Positions 54,601 to 64,000 of a stretch of 64,000 nucleotides of DNA are shown here, one piece after another; positions within the stretch are counted from its first letter, which is position 1; each line of letters begins with the position of its first letter. The stretch comes from Anas platyrhynchos. Taxonomy: Eukaryota > Chordata > Aves > Anseriformes > Anatidae. The stretch spans positions 10,761,001 to 10,825,000 of the forward strand of contig NC_092621.1 in assembly GCF_047663525.1 (NCBI RefSeq). The letters are read 5' to 3'. The position numbers were made by a program, and so were the translations under genes. Below the pieces are notes generated by a model. The model was not told the origin of the DNA. It did not search any database and saw only the letters and a program-made list of their open reading frames with translations.

Positions 54601-57600
54601 GGTGTGACCTTTCTGCTTGGTGGCCAGAGGCTTCGCTGTCGTAGCAGGGTGCAGCTTCAGGGCTTGCTCAAGAGCCTGGTGGTGGTTTTGCCTGGTTTAC
54701 GCTCTGCAAGCACGCCCTCGGAAGGAGGGCCGGGGCTTGGCAGCGCCGTAGCTGCTGTCTGCAGCAGGAGGGTGCCCGTGCAGCCGCCGGGGAGCCGTGC
54801 CCTGGGCACAGCACCTCGTCCGAGCTCCCTGCAGGTCCTGAGGGCTGCAGCGTGCTGTGGGGTCGGGCATTTTGCGAGGGAAGCTGCCTGCTGGCAGGGC
54901 ATCCTGGCATTGTGGTTCTCGCTGCGGTACCACTGAGGATGTGGCACGGGTTGTTCCTGTCGCAGCATCACGGGTGATGCTGGAGGTTGTCCGAGCTGCT
55001 CCTGGAGCTGTTCCTATCCAGGGCAGCGTCCTGGTGCCGGCTGTGGCACACCGTAGGGATGTGCTCGAGGAGTTGCCAGCCACACCAGCCGCTCCAGGAG
55101 TTCGCTGCGAGGCCGAGGTGGCGGAAAGGCCCCCTCAGCTCATGTTTCCCTGCTGAATATTTCACGAGAGAGCCGCGCGGGCGGCCGTGCCGTGCTGGGC
55201 TCCGCGGTGACTCCAGCGCTGACCTCCTCCATCCCCGCAGGACATGCTGATGCAGCTGGCCAAGGCCGTGGCCAGTGCCGCCGCCGCCCTGGTGCTGAAA
55301 GCCAAGAACGTGGCTCAGAAAACGGAGGACTCGGCGCTGCAGACGCAGGTGATCGCGGCCGCCACGCAGTGCGCCCTCTCCACCTCCCAGCTGGTGGCCT
55401 GCACCAAGGTAAGAGGCACCCACCACCACCCCGCGGGGTTTGGGACAGCAAATCCTGGTTCCTCTCCTCCTTGGAGGTCAGGGAAAGCTCCTGGAGAGCA
55501 GGAACTGCGTGGTGACAGAGCTTTCTCCTCCCCTGCAGGTGGTGGCTCCCACCATCAGCTCCCCGGTGTGCCAGGAGCAGCTGATCGAGGCCGGCAAGTT
55601 GGTGGCCAAGTCTGCAGAGGGCTGCGTGGAGGCCTCCAAGGCGGCCACCAGCGACGACCAGCTGCTGAAGCAGGTGGGGGTGGCAGCCACCGCCGTCACC
55701 CAGGCCCTGAATGACCTGCTGCAGCACATCAAGCAGCACGCCACGGGCGGGCAGCCCATCGGGCGCTACGACCAGGCCACCGACACCATCCTCAACGTCA
55801 CCGAGAACATTTTCAGCTCCATGGGCGACGCGGGTGAGAGCGAGCGGCTGCTGGCACCTGGGGGGGGAGCAGAGTGGGTGGGGGGCTGGAGGGAGCACGG
55901 GTAGGTGGAGCAGCCTCTCTGGGGCCGTGTTTCCATGCCTGTTTGCTGTGCCTTTGCTGTGGTCGGGTGCCTGGAGGCTGGTGTGGTGGAGTGGGGAGGT
56001 ATCAGGGGACTTGCTGATGGCCACCCTTCCTTTCTGTCCCAGGGGAAATGGTGAGGCAGGCTCGTATCCTGGCCCAGGCCACCTCCGACCTCGTCAACGC
56101 CATCAAGGCTGACGCAGAGGGAGAGACAGACCTGGAGAACTCGCGCAAGCTGCTGAGTGCAGCCAAGATCCTGGCCGACGCCACCGCCAAGATGGTCGAG
56201 GCCGCAAAGGTTCGTGGTGCACGGGAGGAGCTGCTGGAGCAGAGGGGCTGCTCCCCGTAAAGTGTGGGCTATAAAGGAGTGACGGCTCTCCTGCTTTGCC
56301 CAGGGAGCCGCAGCCCACCCGGACAGCGAGGAGCAGCAGCAGCGGCTGCGGGAGGCAGCAGAGGGGCTGCGCATGGCCACCAACGCTGCGGCGCAGAACG
56401 CCATCAAGAAGAAGCTGGTGCACAAGCTGGAGGTGAGCACCGGGCAGAGAGGGAGCAGGGTTGGTGAGCCTTAGAGGGAAGCAGGACCCTAGTTCATGGT
56501 GGAGGGGCTTCCAAACCACCTTGCCCCCACGGCTGACCCCGGATTTCCCCCTGCAGCACGCAGCCAAGCAAGCGGCCGCCTCCGCCACCCAGACCATCGC
56601 CGCCGCGCAGCACGCTGCCGCCTCCAACAAGAACCCTGCCGCCCAGCAGCAGCTGGTGCAGAGCTGCAAGGTGAGGGGCACGGGGCAGAACGGACCAACC
56701 TGGTGGGAAAAGATGCTGGGAGAGAATTGTAGTTACGTGCCCAGCTTTTATTGTGTTTGTGCCGAGCAGCCTTATTGTGAGAACAGTGATTCTGGCAAAT
56801 ACGGCGTGAGGGGGTTTTAAAGGTTTTTTAAACTTGACTTGGTGTCATGCAGCATCTTTGGCAAAATGTTAGTGGGGTTTGGCATCTGTAAAGGGGTCGG
56901 GGATGGCTCTGGGTGTTGTTATAGAGCACTGGGTTCTGGGGGATGCCTGCAAGGATGCTCTTGAGGGGCTAGGTTCATGTCTGACTCTGATCATGTCTGA
57001 TTCTGATCAATGATCGTGAGCTCATAGAATGGTTTGGGTTAGGAGGGACCTTTAGGATCATTTAGCTCCAACCCCCTGCCATGGGCAGGGACACCTCCCC
57101 CCAGCCCAGGCTGCCCCCAGCCCCATGCAGCCTGGTCTTGGGCACTGCCAGGGATGGGGCAGCCACAGCTCCTCTGGGCAGCCTGGGACAGGGCCTCACC
57201 ACCCTCTGAGTGAAGAACTCCTTCCTTATATCTAAACTAAATTTACCCTCTTTTTTTTTTTTTTTTTTAAAGCAATTTCCCCTTGTCCTATTGCTACACT
57301 CCCTGACAGAGCCTCTCTCCACAGCCACCATCGGTCAGACCTGCGGGTGGCCGAGCTGCAGGGGGCAGGGAGGGCAGGTTTGGCTGGAGCCACCGGAGGG
57401 ACCTGCACTCTCCGTGTCCCCTGCGGTGACTTTTACCTTCTCTCCTTGCAGGTGGTGGCTGACCAGATCCCCATGCTGGTGCAGGGTGTGCGGGGAAGCC
57501 AGTCTCAGCCAGACAGCCCCAGTGCCCAGCTGGCTCTCATCGCCGCCAGCCAGAACTTCCTGCAGGTACCCCCAAACCTGCTGCCTGCCGCGGGCAGCCA

Positions 57601-60600
57601 GGGGACAGCCAGCTGTGTGCCACCCCGTCTCACCCCTCTTTCTCTTGGCAGCCCGGTGGGAAGATGGTAGCCGCAGCCAAGGCCACCGTGCCCACCATCA
57701 CCGACCAGGCATCCGCTATGCAGCTCAGCCAGTGTGCCAAAAACCTGGCTGCAGCCCTGGCCGAGCTCCGCACGGCTGCACAGAAGGTGAGAGGCTGCTG
57801 GAGGAGGGTGGGACAGCTCTAAATGTGGCCAAGCTCCTGCAAAACCGCTCTTCCTTCTCCCCACCACAGGCGCAGGAGGCCTGCGGGCCCCTGGAGATCG
57901 ACTCGGCCCTGGGCTTGGTGCAGAGCCTGGAGAGGGACCTGCAGGAGGCCAAGGCGGCCGCCAGGGATGGCAAGCTCAAACCTCTGCCTGGAGAGACGGT
58001 GAGGGGGCACACAGGGTGCTGTGCACGGGGTTTGGGGGCTGTCTGGGTGGGGTGTAACCCCTGCTCGCCCTGCAGATGGAGAAGTGCGCCCAGGACCTGG
58101 GGAACAGCACCAAGGCCGTCACCTCTGCCATTGCCCACCTGCTGGGCGAGGTGGCCCAGGGCAACGAGAACTACACAGGTACCAGCCCTCATGCCCTGGC
58201 CGTGCCCCGTGGAGGGGCTGTGCTCTCTCTGACTGATCACTCTCCCCCCTGACAGGCATCGCTGCCCGGGAGGTGGCCCAGGCGCTGCGCTCGCTCAGCC
58301 AGGCTGCCCGCGGCGTGGCGGCCAACACGTCGGACCCGCAGGCGCAGGGTGCCATGCTGGAGTGCGCCAGCGACGTGATGGATAAGGCCAACAACCTCAT
58401 CGAGGAGGCCAGGAAGGCGGTGGCCAAGCCTGGAGACCCCGACAGCCAGCAGCGCCTGGTGCAGGTGGGACCGGGACCCCGGGGGAGGCAGCGGGATGGA
58501 GGCAGGGTGATGGGGGTGGCCCAGGGACCCTTGCTCAGGTCCAGGCTCTTGTCCTCTGCAGGTGGCCAAGGCGGTGTCTCAGGCACTGAACCGCTGCGTG
58601 AACTGCCTGCCTGGGCAGCGGGACGTGGACGCTGCCATCCGCATGGTGGGAGAGGCCAGCAAGAGGCTGCTGTCGGATTCGGTGAGCTCAGCGCGGGGCT
58701 GAGGGGGACGGGGAGGTGTTGCGGTGCGCACCGGCCGTGCTGGATGCTCTCCGGCACGTCCCCAGGTGTGTGAGGGTGCTGGGCTCACCGTGCTGCTCCT
58801 GACCCCCTCCCTGCCTCCAGTTCCCTCCCAGCAACAAGACCTTCCAGGAGGCACAGAGCCAGCTGAACCGGGCGGCAGCGGGACTCAACCAGTCTGCCAA
58901 CGAGCTGGTGCAGGCATCGCGGGGCACCCCGCAGGACCTGGCCAAGTCCTCGGGCAAATTCGGACAGGACTTCAACGAGTTCCTGCAGGCGGGCGTGGAG
59001 ATGGCCAGCCTGTCCCCGGTGAGAGCAAACACCCGTTTGGCAGTCCTGGCTACGGTGGGAGGCTGCTGAGTGCTGGGGGAGGCATGCAGCCACGAGCAGT
59101 GGTTCGGGGACTGCTGTGAGCTGCTGTGGGTAACACCCTCGAGATGGAGCCTGGAGGTGGGATAAATAGCAAGAGCAGGGGAGGAAGTGGCTTGCGTGCA
59201 GTGAGTGTAGTCACCAAACGCTTGCTGCTGGTGGCCAGCGGGTGGGTTGGGTGAAGGGAGCTGGCGCAGCATAGAAACCACCAGAGAAACTCAGGGGGTG
59301 GGCAGGGAGCTCGGGAACCTGCTGTAGGTGACTTTTTGGCTCCCTGCAGAACAAGGAAGACCAGGCGCAGGTGGTGTCAAACTTGAAGAGCATCTCCATG
59401 TCCTCCAGCAAGCTGCTGCTGGCAGCAAAGGCGCTTTCTGCCGACCCTGCGTCCCCCAACCTCAAGAATCAGCTGGCAGCGGCTGCACGGTAGGAGGAAC
59501 TGCTCGGGCTGCGTGGAGGGAGGTGGGCAAGTGCCAAAGTGTGTGCTGGGCCAGCAGCTTCAGGAGTCCTGGTGTTTGCCTCCATGCTGCTCAGCTTGCT
59601 CTGGGGCTGTCCTGAAACCATTTATCTAACGTCATCCTGGCCTGGCTGCCAAAAGAGACAGGCCCTTGGGCTGGTAGGAGTGTCCTCCAGCCCGAACCTC
59701 TGCCCGTTTCCTGCACCAGGACATGCCCCACAGCCAGGTTAAGGATGTTTGCAGTGGTGGTGGCTCTGGGCGGTGACGGTGGCACTGATCCAGGCGTTGT
59801 CTCTCCCCGGCAGGGCTGTGACCGACAGCATTAACCAGCTGATCACCATGTGCACCCAGCAGGCGCCAGGACAGAAGGAGTGCGACAATGCCCTGAGGGA
59901 GCTGGAGGTGAGAACTGGAGAATTCTGCTTGGCTGGGTGCTGGGATGTCTGGGGCGGGGAGAGGAGCAGCTCCTCTGTGCCACACGAGGCAGGAGAGAGC
60001 AAAAAGGAGCTGCAAGTGCACAGTGATGTGGAGAGCTCGGACCCTTCCCCTTGACGTGCCACCCGTGTGTCTCTCTAGACGGTGAAGGAGCTGTTGGAGA
60101 ACCCCACGCAGACCGTCAATGACATGTCCTACTTCAACTGCCTGGACAGCGTCATGGAGAACTCCAAGGTGGGTGTCTTCCTGCGGGTTACAGGCACCCG
60201 GCTGGCGGAGCACGGTGAGCCCTGAGGCTGTGGCAGCCAGCGGTGGTCTCCAGCTGGTGGCCGTGTGTCCCGCAGGTGCTGGGCGAGTCCATGGCCGGCA
60301 TCTCGCAGAACGCCAAGAACAGCAAGCTGCCCGAATTCGGGGAGTCCATCAGCGCCGCCTCCAAAGCTCTCTGCGGGCTCACCGAGGCAGCAGCCCAGGT
60401 GAGATGCGCTCGGTCCCAGCCCCATCCATCTCACCCGGTGCTGGGAGCCTTCTCCTGCCCCGGTGCAAGCCCTCACTGCCTCTCTTTTATCCGCAGGCTG
60501 CCTACCTGGTGGGAGTTTCAGATCCCAACAGCCAGGCGGGACAGCAGGGCCTGGTGGACCCAACTCAGTTTGCCAGAGCTAACCAAGCCATCCAGATGGC

Positions 60601-63600
60601 CTGCCAGAACCTGGTGGACCCAGCCTGCACGCAGTCACAGGTGGGTGTGAGGTTGGGCACCACCACGGCCGTTTTCCTGCCTAAAAGGGGGTGCTGGAAA
60701 GCAGGGAGGTGCTGCGGGTCCTGCCTCACCCTGCTCTCCTCCCCAGGTGCTGTCAGCAGCCACCATCGTGGCCAAGCACACCTCGGCCCTGTGCAACACG
60801 TGCCGCCTGGCCTCCTCCCGCACCGCCAACCCCGTGGCCAAGCGCCAGTTCGTGCAGTCGGCCAAGGAGGTGGCCAACAGCACGGCCAACCTGGTGAAGA
60901 CCATCAAGGTGTGTTGGGGTTGGGGTGGCAGTGGCCAGCCCCGCAGAGCTGGGATTTGGGGTGTGCTGAGGGATGGGTGGCTAACTGCTGGATCTCATCT
61001 CCACGCCAGGCCCTGGATGGAGCCTTCAACGAGGAGAACCGGGAGCGGTGCCGCGCGGCCACGGCTCCTCTGATAGAGGCTGTGGACAACCTGACAGCCT
61101 TCGCCTCCAACCCCGAGTTTGCCACCGTCCCTGCCCAGATCAGCCCCGAGGTGGGGTGCCGCTGGGGCAGGGAGGGGGTGGCCTGGCTGTGGTGGGCGCT
61201 GCGGCAGGGTGGGGAGGAGCTTGAAATGGGACCCAGAGCCGAAATGGTGTCTGGAGGGTGCGATGAGGAGGCAGCACTGAGCATTGGGCACCGAGGGGCT
61301 GCTCCTGGGTGAGGAGAAGGGGCGACGTGCCCCTCCGTCTGTGTCACTGGGCCTCCGTCTCCCTGCGCAGGGACGCAGAGCCATGGAGCCCATCGTCTCG
61401 TCTGCCAAGACCATGCTGGAGAGCTCTGCCGGCCTCATCCAGACCGCACGCTCCCTGGCCGTCAACCCCAAGGACCCGCCGCAGTGGTCGGTGCTGGCCG
61501 GGCACTCTCGCACCGTCTCGGACTCCATCAAGAAGCTGATCACCAACATGAGGTGAGGGCCGTGAGGGCCTAGACGGGGCTGCGGCCCTCTCAGCCTGCC
61601 TGGAGTGCTTGGCCAGAGCCCCTGCTGATGGTTTCCCCTGGCTGGGCTCACTCCACGAGGACGTTTTGGCTCATCTGGCCTGTCTGTCACGCAGGGACAA
61701 AGCTCCTGGGCAGCGGGAGTGCGATGAGGCCATCGACGTCCTCAACAGGTGCATGCGGGAGGTAGACCAGGCCTCCCTGGCGGCCATCAGCCAGCAGCTG
61801 GCCCCTCGAGAAGGCATCTCCCAGGAGGTGAGCGGGGGACAAAGTCCTTGTCTGGAGCCCCTGCTGGCCTCCTCTGCTTCCACACAGGGCTTTGGGAGCC
61901 CTCCTTGTGTCTTCAGCATCCGCCCAGCCAGGTGCTGGGTAGAGCAGCCTTCTTCCAGGCTTTGTGTCCCTGCTGTGTGTCTGTCTTGGAGGGACAGAGC
62001 AGGGCTGTGCAGCACCCTGTCTGCCAGCCCTCGGAGCCAGAGCTTGTTGTTCAGCGATCAAACATCACCTGGGAGCCCTGCTTAACGGGGGCAGGCTAAC
62101 TCCTCCCCAGCAGAGCTCAGCGAGGCCAGCCTTGCCGCGGCCTCATGCCGTGCGCTCTTTTTCACAACAGGCTTTGCACAACCAGATGATCACGGCCGTG
62201 CAGGAGATCAACCACCTGATCGAGCCCGTGGCCAGCGCCGCGCGGGCTGAGGCCTCGCAGCTGGGACACAAGGTAACGGGAGGGGATGGGTGGGGAGGGG
62301 GCGTTGAGGCAGCAGGCGTGTGGAGCACCCCACATCGGGAGGAGGGGTTGTGAGCAGCCTCCAGGAGCTGCTGGCACTGACGCTGCTGTTCCCTAGGTGT
62401 CCCAGATGGCTCAGTACTTTGAGCCACTCATCTTGGCGGCTATTGGCGCTGCCTCCAAGACACCCAACCACCAGCAGCAGATGAACCTCCTGGACCAGAC
62501 CAAAACGCTGGCCGAGTCTGCCCTGCAGATGTTGTACACTGCCAAGGAGGCCGGTGGGAACCCCAAGGTGAGCAGGAGGTGCACATGGTGAGCCTCGGAC
62601 ACGTGCCACGTGTCCTACGTGTGGCACCAAAACCCAGAGCTGGTGTCCCTGTTGTCTCTTCCTTCTCTCACTCCGTCTCCTCCTTGCAGCAAGCCGCCCA
62701 CACGCAGGAGGCTCTGGAGGAGGCCGTGCAGATGATGAAGGAGGCTGTGGAGGACCTGACCACCACCCTGAACGAGGCAGCCAGCGCCGCGGGTGTCGTC
62801 GGGGGCATGGTGGACTCCATCACCCAGGCCATCAACCAGGTGAGGGGAACGCAGAGAGGGCTGGGGAAAAGGAGGAGGCAGAGGCAGGGAGAGATGCAGA
62901 AGATGTTCAGATCTTTCGACATCAAAATTCTGGGGTTCAGGGTGGTGAGGGCACACTCAGGGCCATGGTGGGCACAACCTGAGGCAGGGCAGCACGAGTC
63001 TCCTGCTGTGCTGTGGCCAAGCAGGATCACTGGGCAGGGCCAAAGTCTCCCAATGTTTTCTTTCAGCTTGACGAGGGGCCAATGGGTGAACCAGAGGGGA
63101 CCTTTGTGGACTACCAGACCACGATGGTGAAGACGGCCAAGGCTATCGCAGTGACCGTGCAGGAGATGGTGGGTGCAGAAGCAGTGGTGCTGCCGCCTCG
63201 CCCAGCAGGGCAGCTGCCCTCCTTGCTCCCCTGTCCCACCCTAAAGCCCGTCTGAGCCCTGCTCTTCTCCCACCTGCAGGTCACCAAGTCCACCACCAAC
63301 CCAGACGAACTGGGCATACTGGCCAACCAGCTGACCAACGAATACGGGCAGCTGGCACAGGAGGCCAAGCCGGCTGCGCTCACCGCCGAGAATGAGGAGG
63401 TGAGAGCATCGTGAGGGGGGACCCGGGCAGGGTGTCCCTTCGGGCTGTCTCACGCCTGTATTTTCTTGCAGATCGGCTCCCACATCAAGCGCCGGGTGCA
63501 GGAGTTGGGTCACGGCTGTGCTGCCCTGGTGACCAAGGCTGGAGCCCTGCAGTGCAGCCCCAGCGATGCCTACACCAAGAAGGAGCTGATCGAGAGCGCG

Positions 63601-64000
63601 CGCAAGGTCTCCGAGAAGGTGAGCGGCTGCAAGGGTCCCAGGGCGGGTACCAGGAGGGGAGGAAGGATGTGAGAACAACTCTGGATTGAGCCACGTGCCC
63701 TTTGAGCCTCCACCAGGGGTTTTCATGTCACCCTGCTGGGCTCTGTCTGCTCTCTGGCCCTGGCACAATTCAGCTGGTGCGGCAGAGGATGGGTTCCCCT
63801 CCTGGCACCATCACAACTTGCACTGTGATGGGCAATTGTGGCAGCCAGGTGCTGCCTGCTGAAGTGCTGGTAACAGCCTGCCAAGGAAGACTGATCCACA
63901 CGCTGCTGGCAGCCCAGGGCTCTCTAAATCAGCCCTTGCAGAGGTGTGTGTAGTATTTGCTGTGCCTCCAGTAAGCCTGAAGCTCATGCTAGGTGATCAG
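45624..64000 (+). CDS. TLN1: TLN1, talin-1 (5' 43 coding exons; continues off the right edge)
   Basis: Large cytoskeletal adaptor that activates integrins with its FERM head and links them to actin and vinculin through a helical-bundle rod. The start MVALSLKISIGNVVKTMQFE at 45624 has a Kozak-type CCACCATGG. Forty-three exons with consistent phases give 1,959 codons, ending ARKVSEK at 63618; full talin-1 is about 2,540 residues, so the last part of the rod (rest of R11 to R13 and the dimerisation helix) is outside. The protein is almost that of chicken talin. The 5' neighbour CREB3 is head-to-head. One GC-AG intron is used after 51334. Confidence 0.98.
45754..48962 (+). other. TLN1: TLN1 first coding-region intron, 3.2 kb
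   Basis: Separates AQMGQ from PNDFGLF. Contains A-runs (46037-46052, 48072-48088), an AT-rich patch (46560-46655) and a GAGGAG-rich purine tract (47177-47225). Nothing coding is supported. Confidence 0.7.
53690..55240 (+). other. TLN1: TLN1 intron, 1.55 kb
   Basis: Between the exons ending DPRFQ and starting DMLMQLAK. A T-run at 54189-54224. No repeat family or gene recognised. Confidence 0.6.
57023..57310 (-). mobile_element. CR1 fragment in a TLN1 intron
   Basis: Reverse-oriented CR1 3' end: CATAGAATGGTTTGGGTTAGGAGGGACCTT and the mirror of the segments in the avidin 3' UTR CR1 pieces, interrupted by a T-run at about 57251-57268. Confidence 0.85.
63619..64000 (+). other. TLN1: TLN1 intron at the window edge
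   Basis: Begins with a GTGAGC donor after the VSEK codon; no further exon is seen before the end of the window. Confidence 0.7.

Larger units (their letters stand above)
51765..63618 (+). other. TLN1: TLN1 rod exons (linker to R11 start)
   Basis: Exons: 51765-51945, 52351-52464, 52781-52889, 53288-53496, 53591-53689, 55241-55408, 55539-55833, 56043-56209, 56304-56432, 56557-56670, 57452-57565, 57652-57786, 57870-57998, 58076-58178, 58256-58464, 58562-58681, 58821-59018, 59350-59489, 59814-59907, 60079-60168, 60276-60398, 60497-60640, 60747-60908, 61010-61150, 61371-61552, 61695-61827, 62171-62272, 62397-62567, 62690-62839, 63067-63168, 63280-63399, 63472-63618. All are alanine-rich amphipathic helices of the talin rod, including vinculin-binding helices such as the segment around LLQAAKNLASAVSDLL. 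The exon ending 56209 uses a weak GTTCGT donor. Confidence 0.95.

Overview
The window is vertebrate nuclear DNA from a bird. It carries GT-AG introns, CR1 retrotransposon tails, avian-type LTRs and an avidin gene cluster, a family best known from birds. Gene order is GBA2 (+), avidin/biotin-binding genes (+), CREB3 (-), TLN1 (+). GBA2, CREB3 and TLN1 are neighbours in human 9p13, which corresponds to part of the avian Z chromosome, so this is most likely Z-linked sequence. The TLN1 protein is almost the chicken form, which suggests a galliform or anseriform bird; the species cannot be fixed from the window.

Layout. 1-10126: the last 16 coding exons of GBA2 (bile acid beta-glucosidase / non-lysosomal glucosylceramidase); its 5' exons lie off the left edge. 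11273-37023: a tandem cluster of avidin-family genes, all on the + strand with the same four-exon plan. Six have complete reading frames (starts 11273, 15133, 22094, 27228, 31602, 36026) and two are exon-1-only relics (18800, 23917). The copy at 36026 is closest to classical avidin; 31602 looks like a biotin-binding protein with a C-terminal tail. The space between copies is full of CR1 tails, a repeated LTR-like element, a 15-bp minisatellite and longer duplicated blocks. 39199-42459: CREB3 on the - strand, with a lost DNA-binding signature, no visible membrane anchor and a repeat-built proline-rich N-terminus. 42460-43000: a GC-rich divergent promoter shared with TLN1. 45624-63618: 43 consecutive in-phase coding exons of TLN1 (talin-1), about 1,959 codons; the gene runs off the right edge.

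The most unusual object is a 3.07-kb defective endogenous retrovirus on the - strand (18885-21958) inside the avidin cluster. Between its LTRs there is no recognisable gag or pol. It carries a long open frame in which an intronless, internally shortened piece of the host very-low-density lipoprotein receptor (VLDLR: signal peptide, LDL-receptor class A modules, EGF modules) is joined in frame to the C-terminal part of a retroviral envelope (end of SU plus TM). This looks like a host receptor cDNA captured by a retrovirus and fused to Env. The provirus also sits at a rearrangement point: it follows exon 1 of one avidin copy, which has no other exons, and abuts the proximal promoter of the next copy.

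All exon boundaries were read by eye from splice consensus and protein continuity. Phases were summed and are consistent for GBA2, CREB3, TLN1 and the avidin copies. Family assignments rest on recognised protein sequence, not on a database search.
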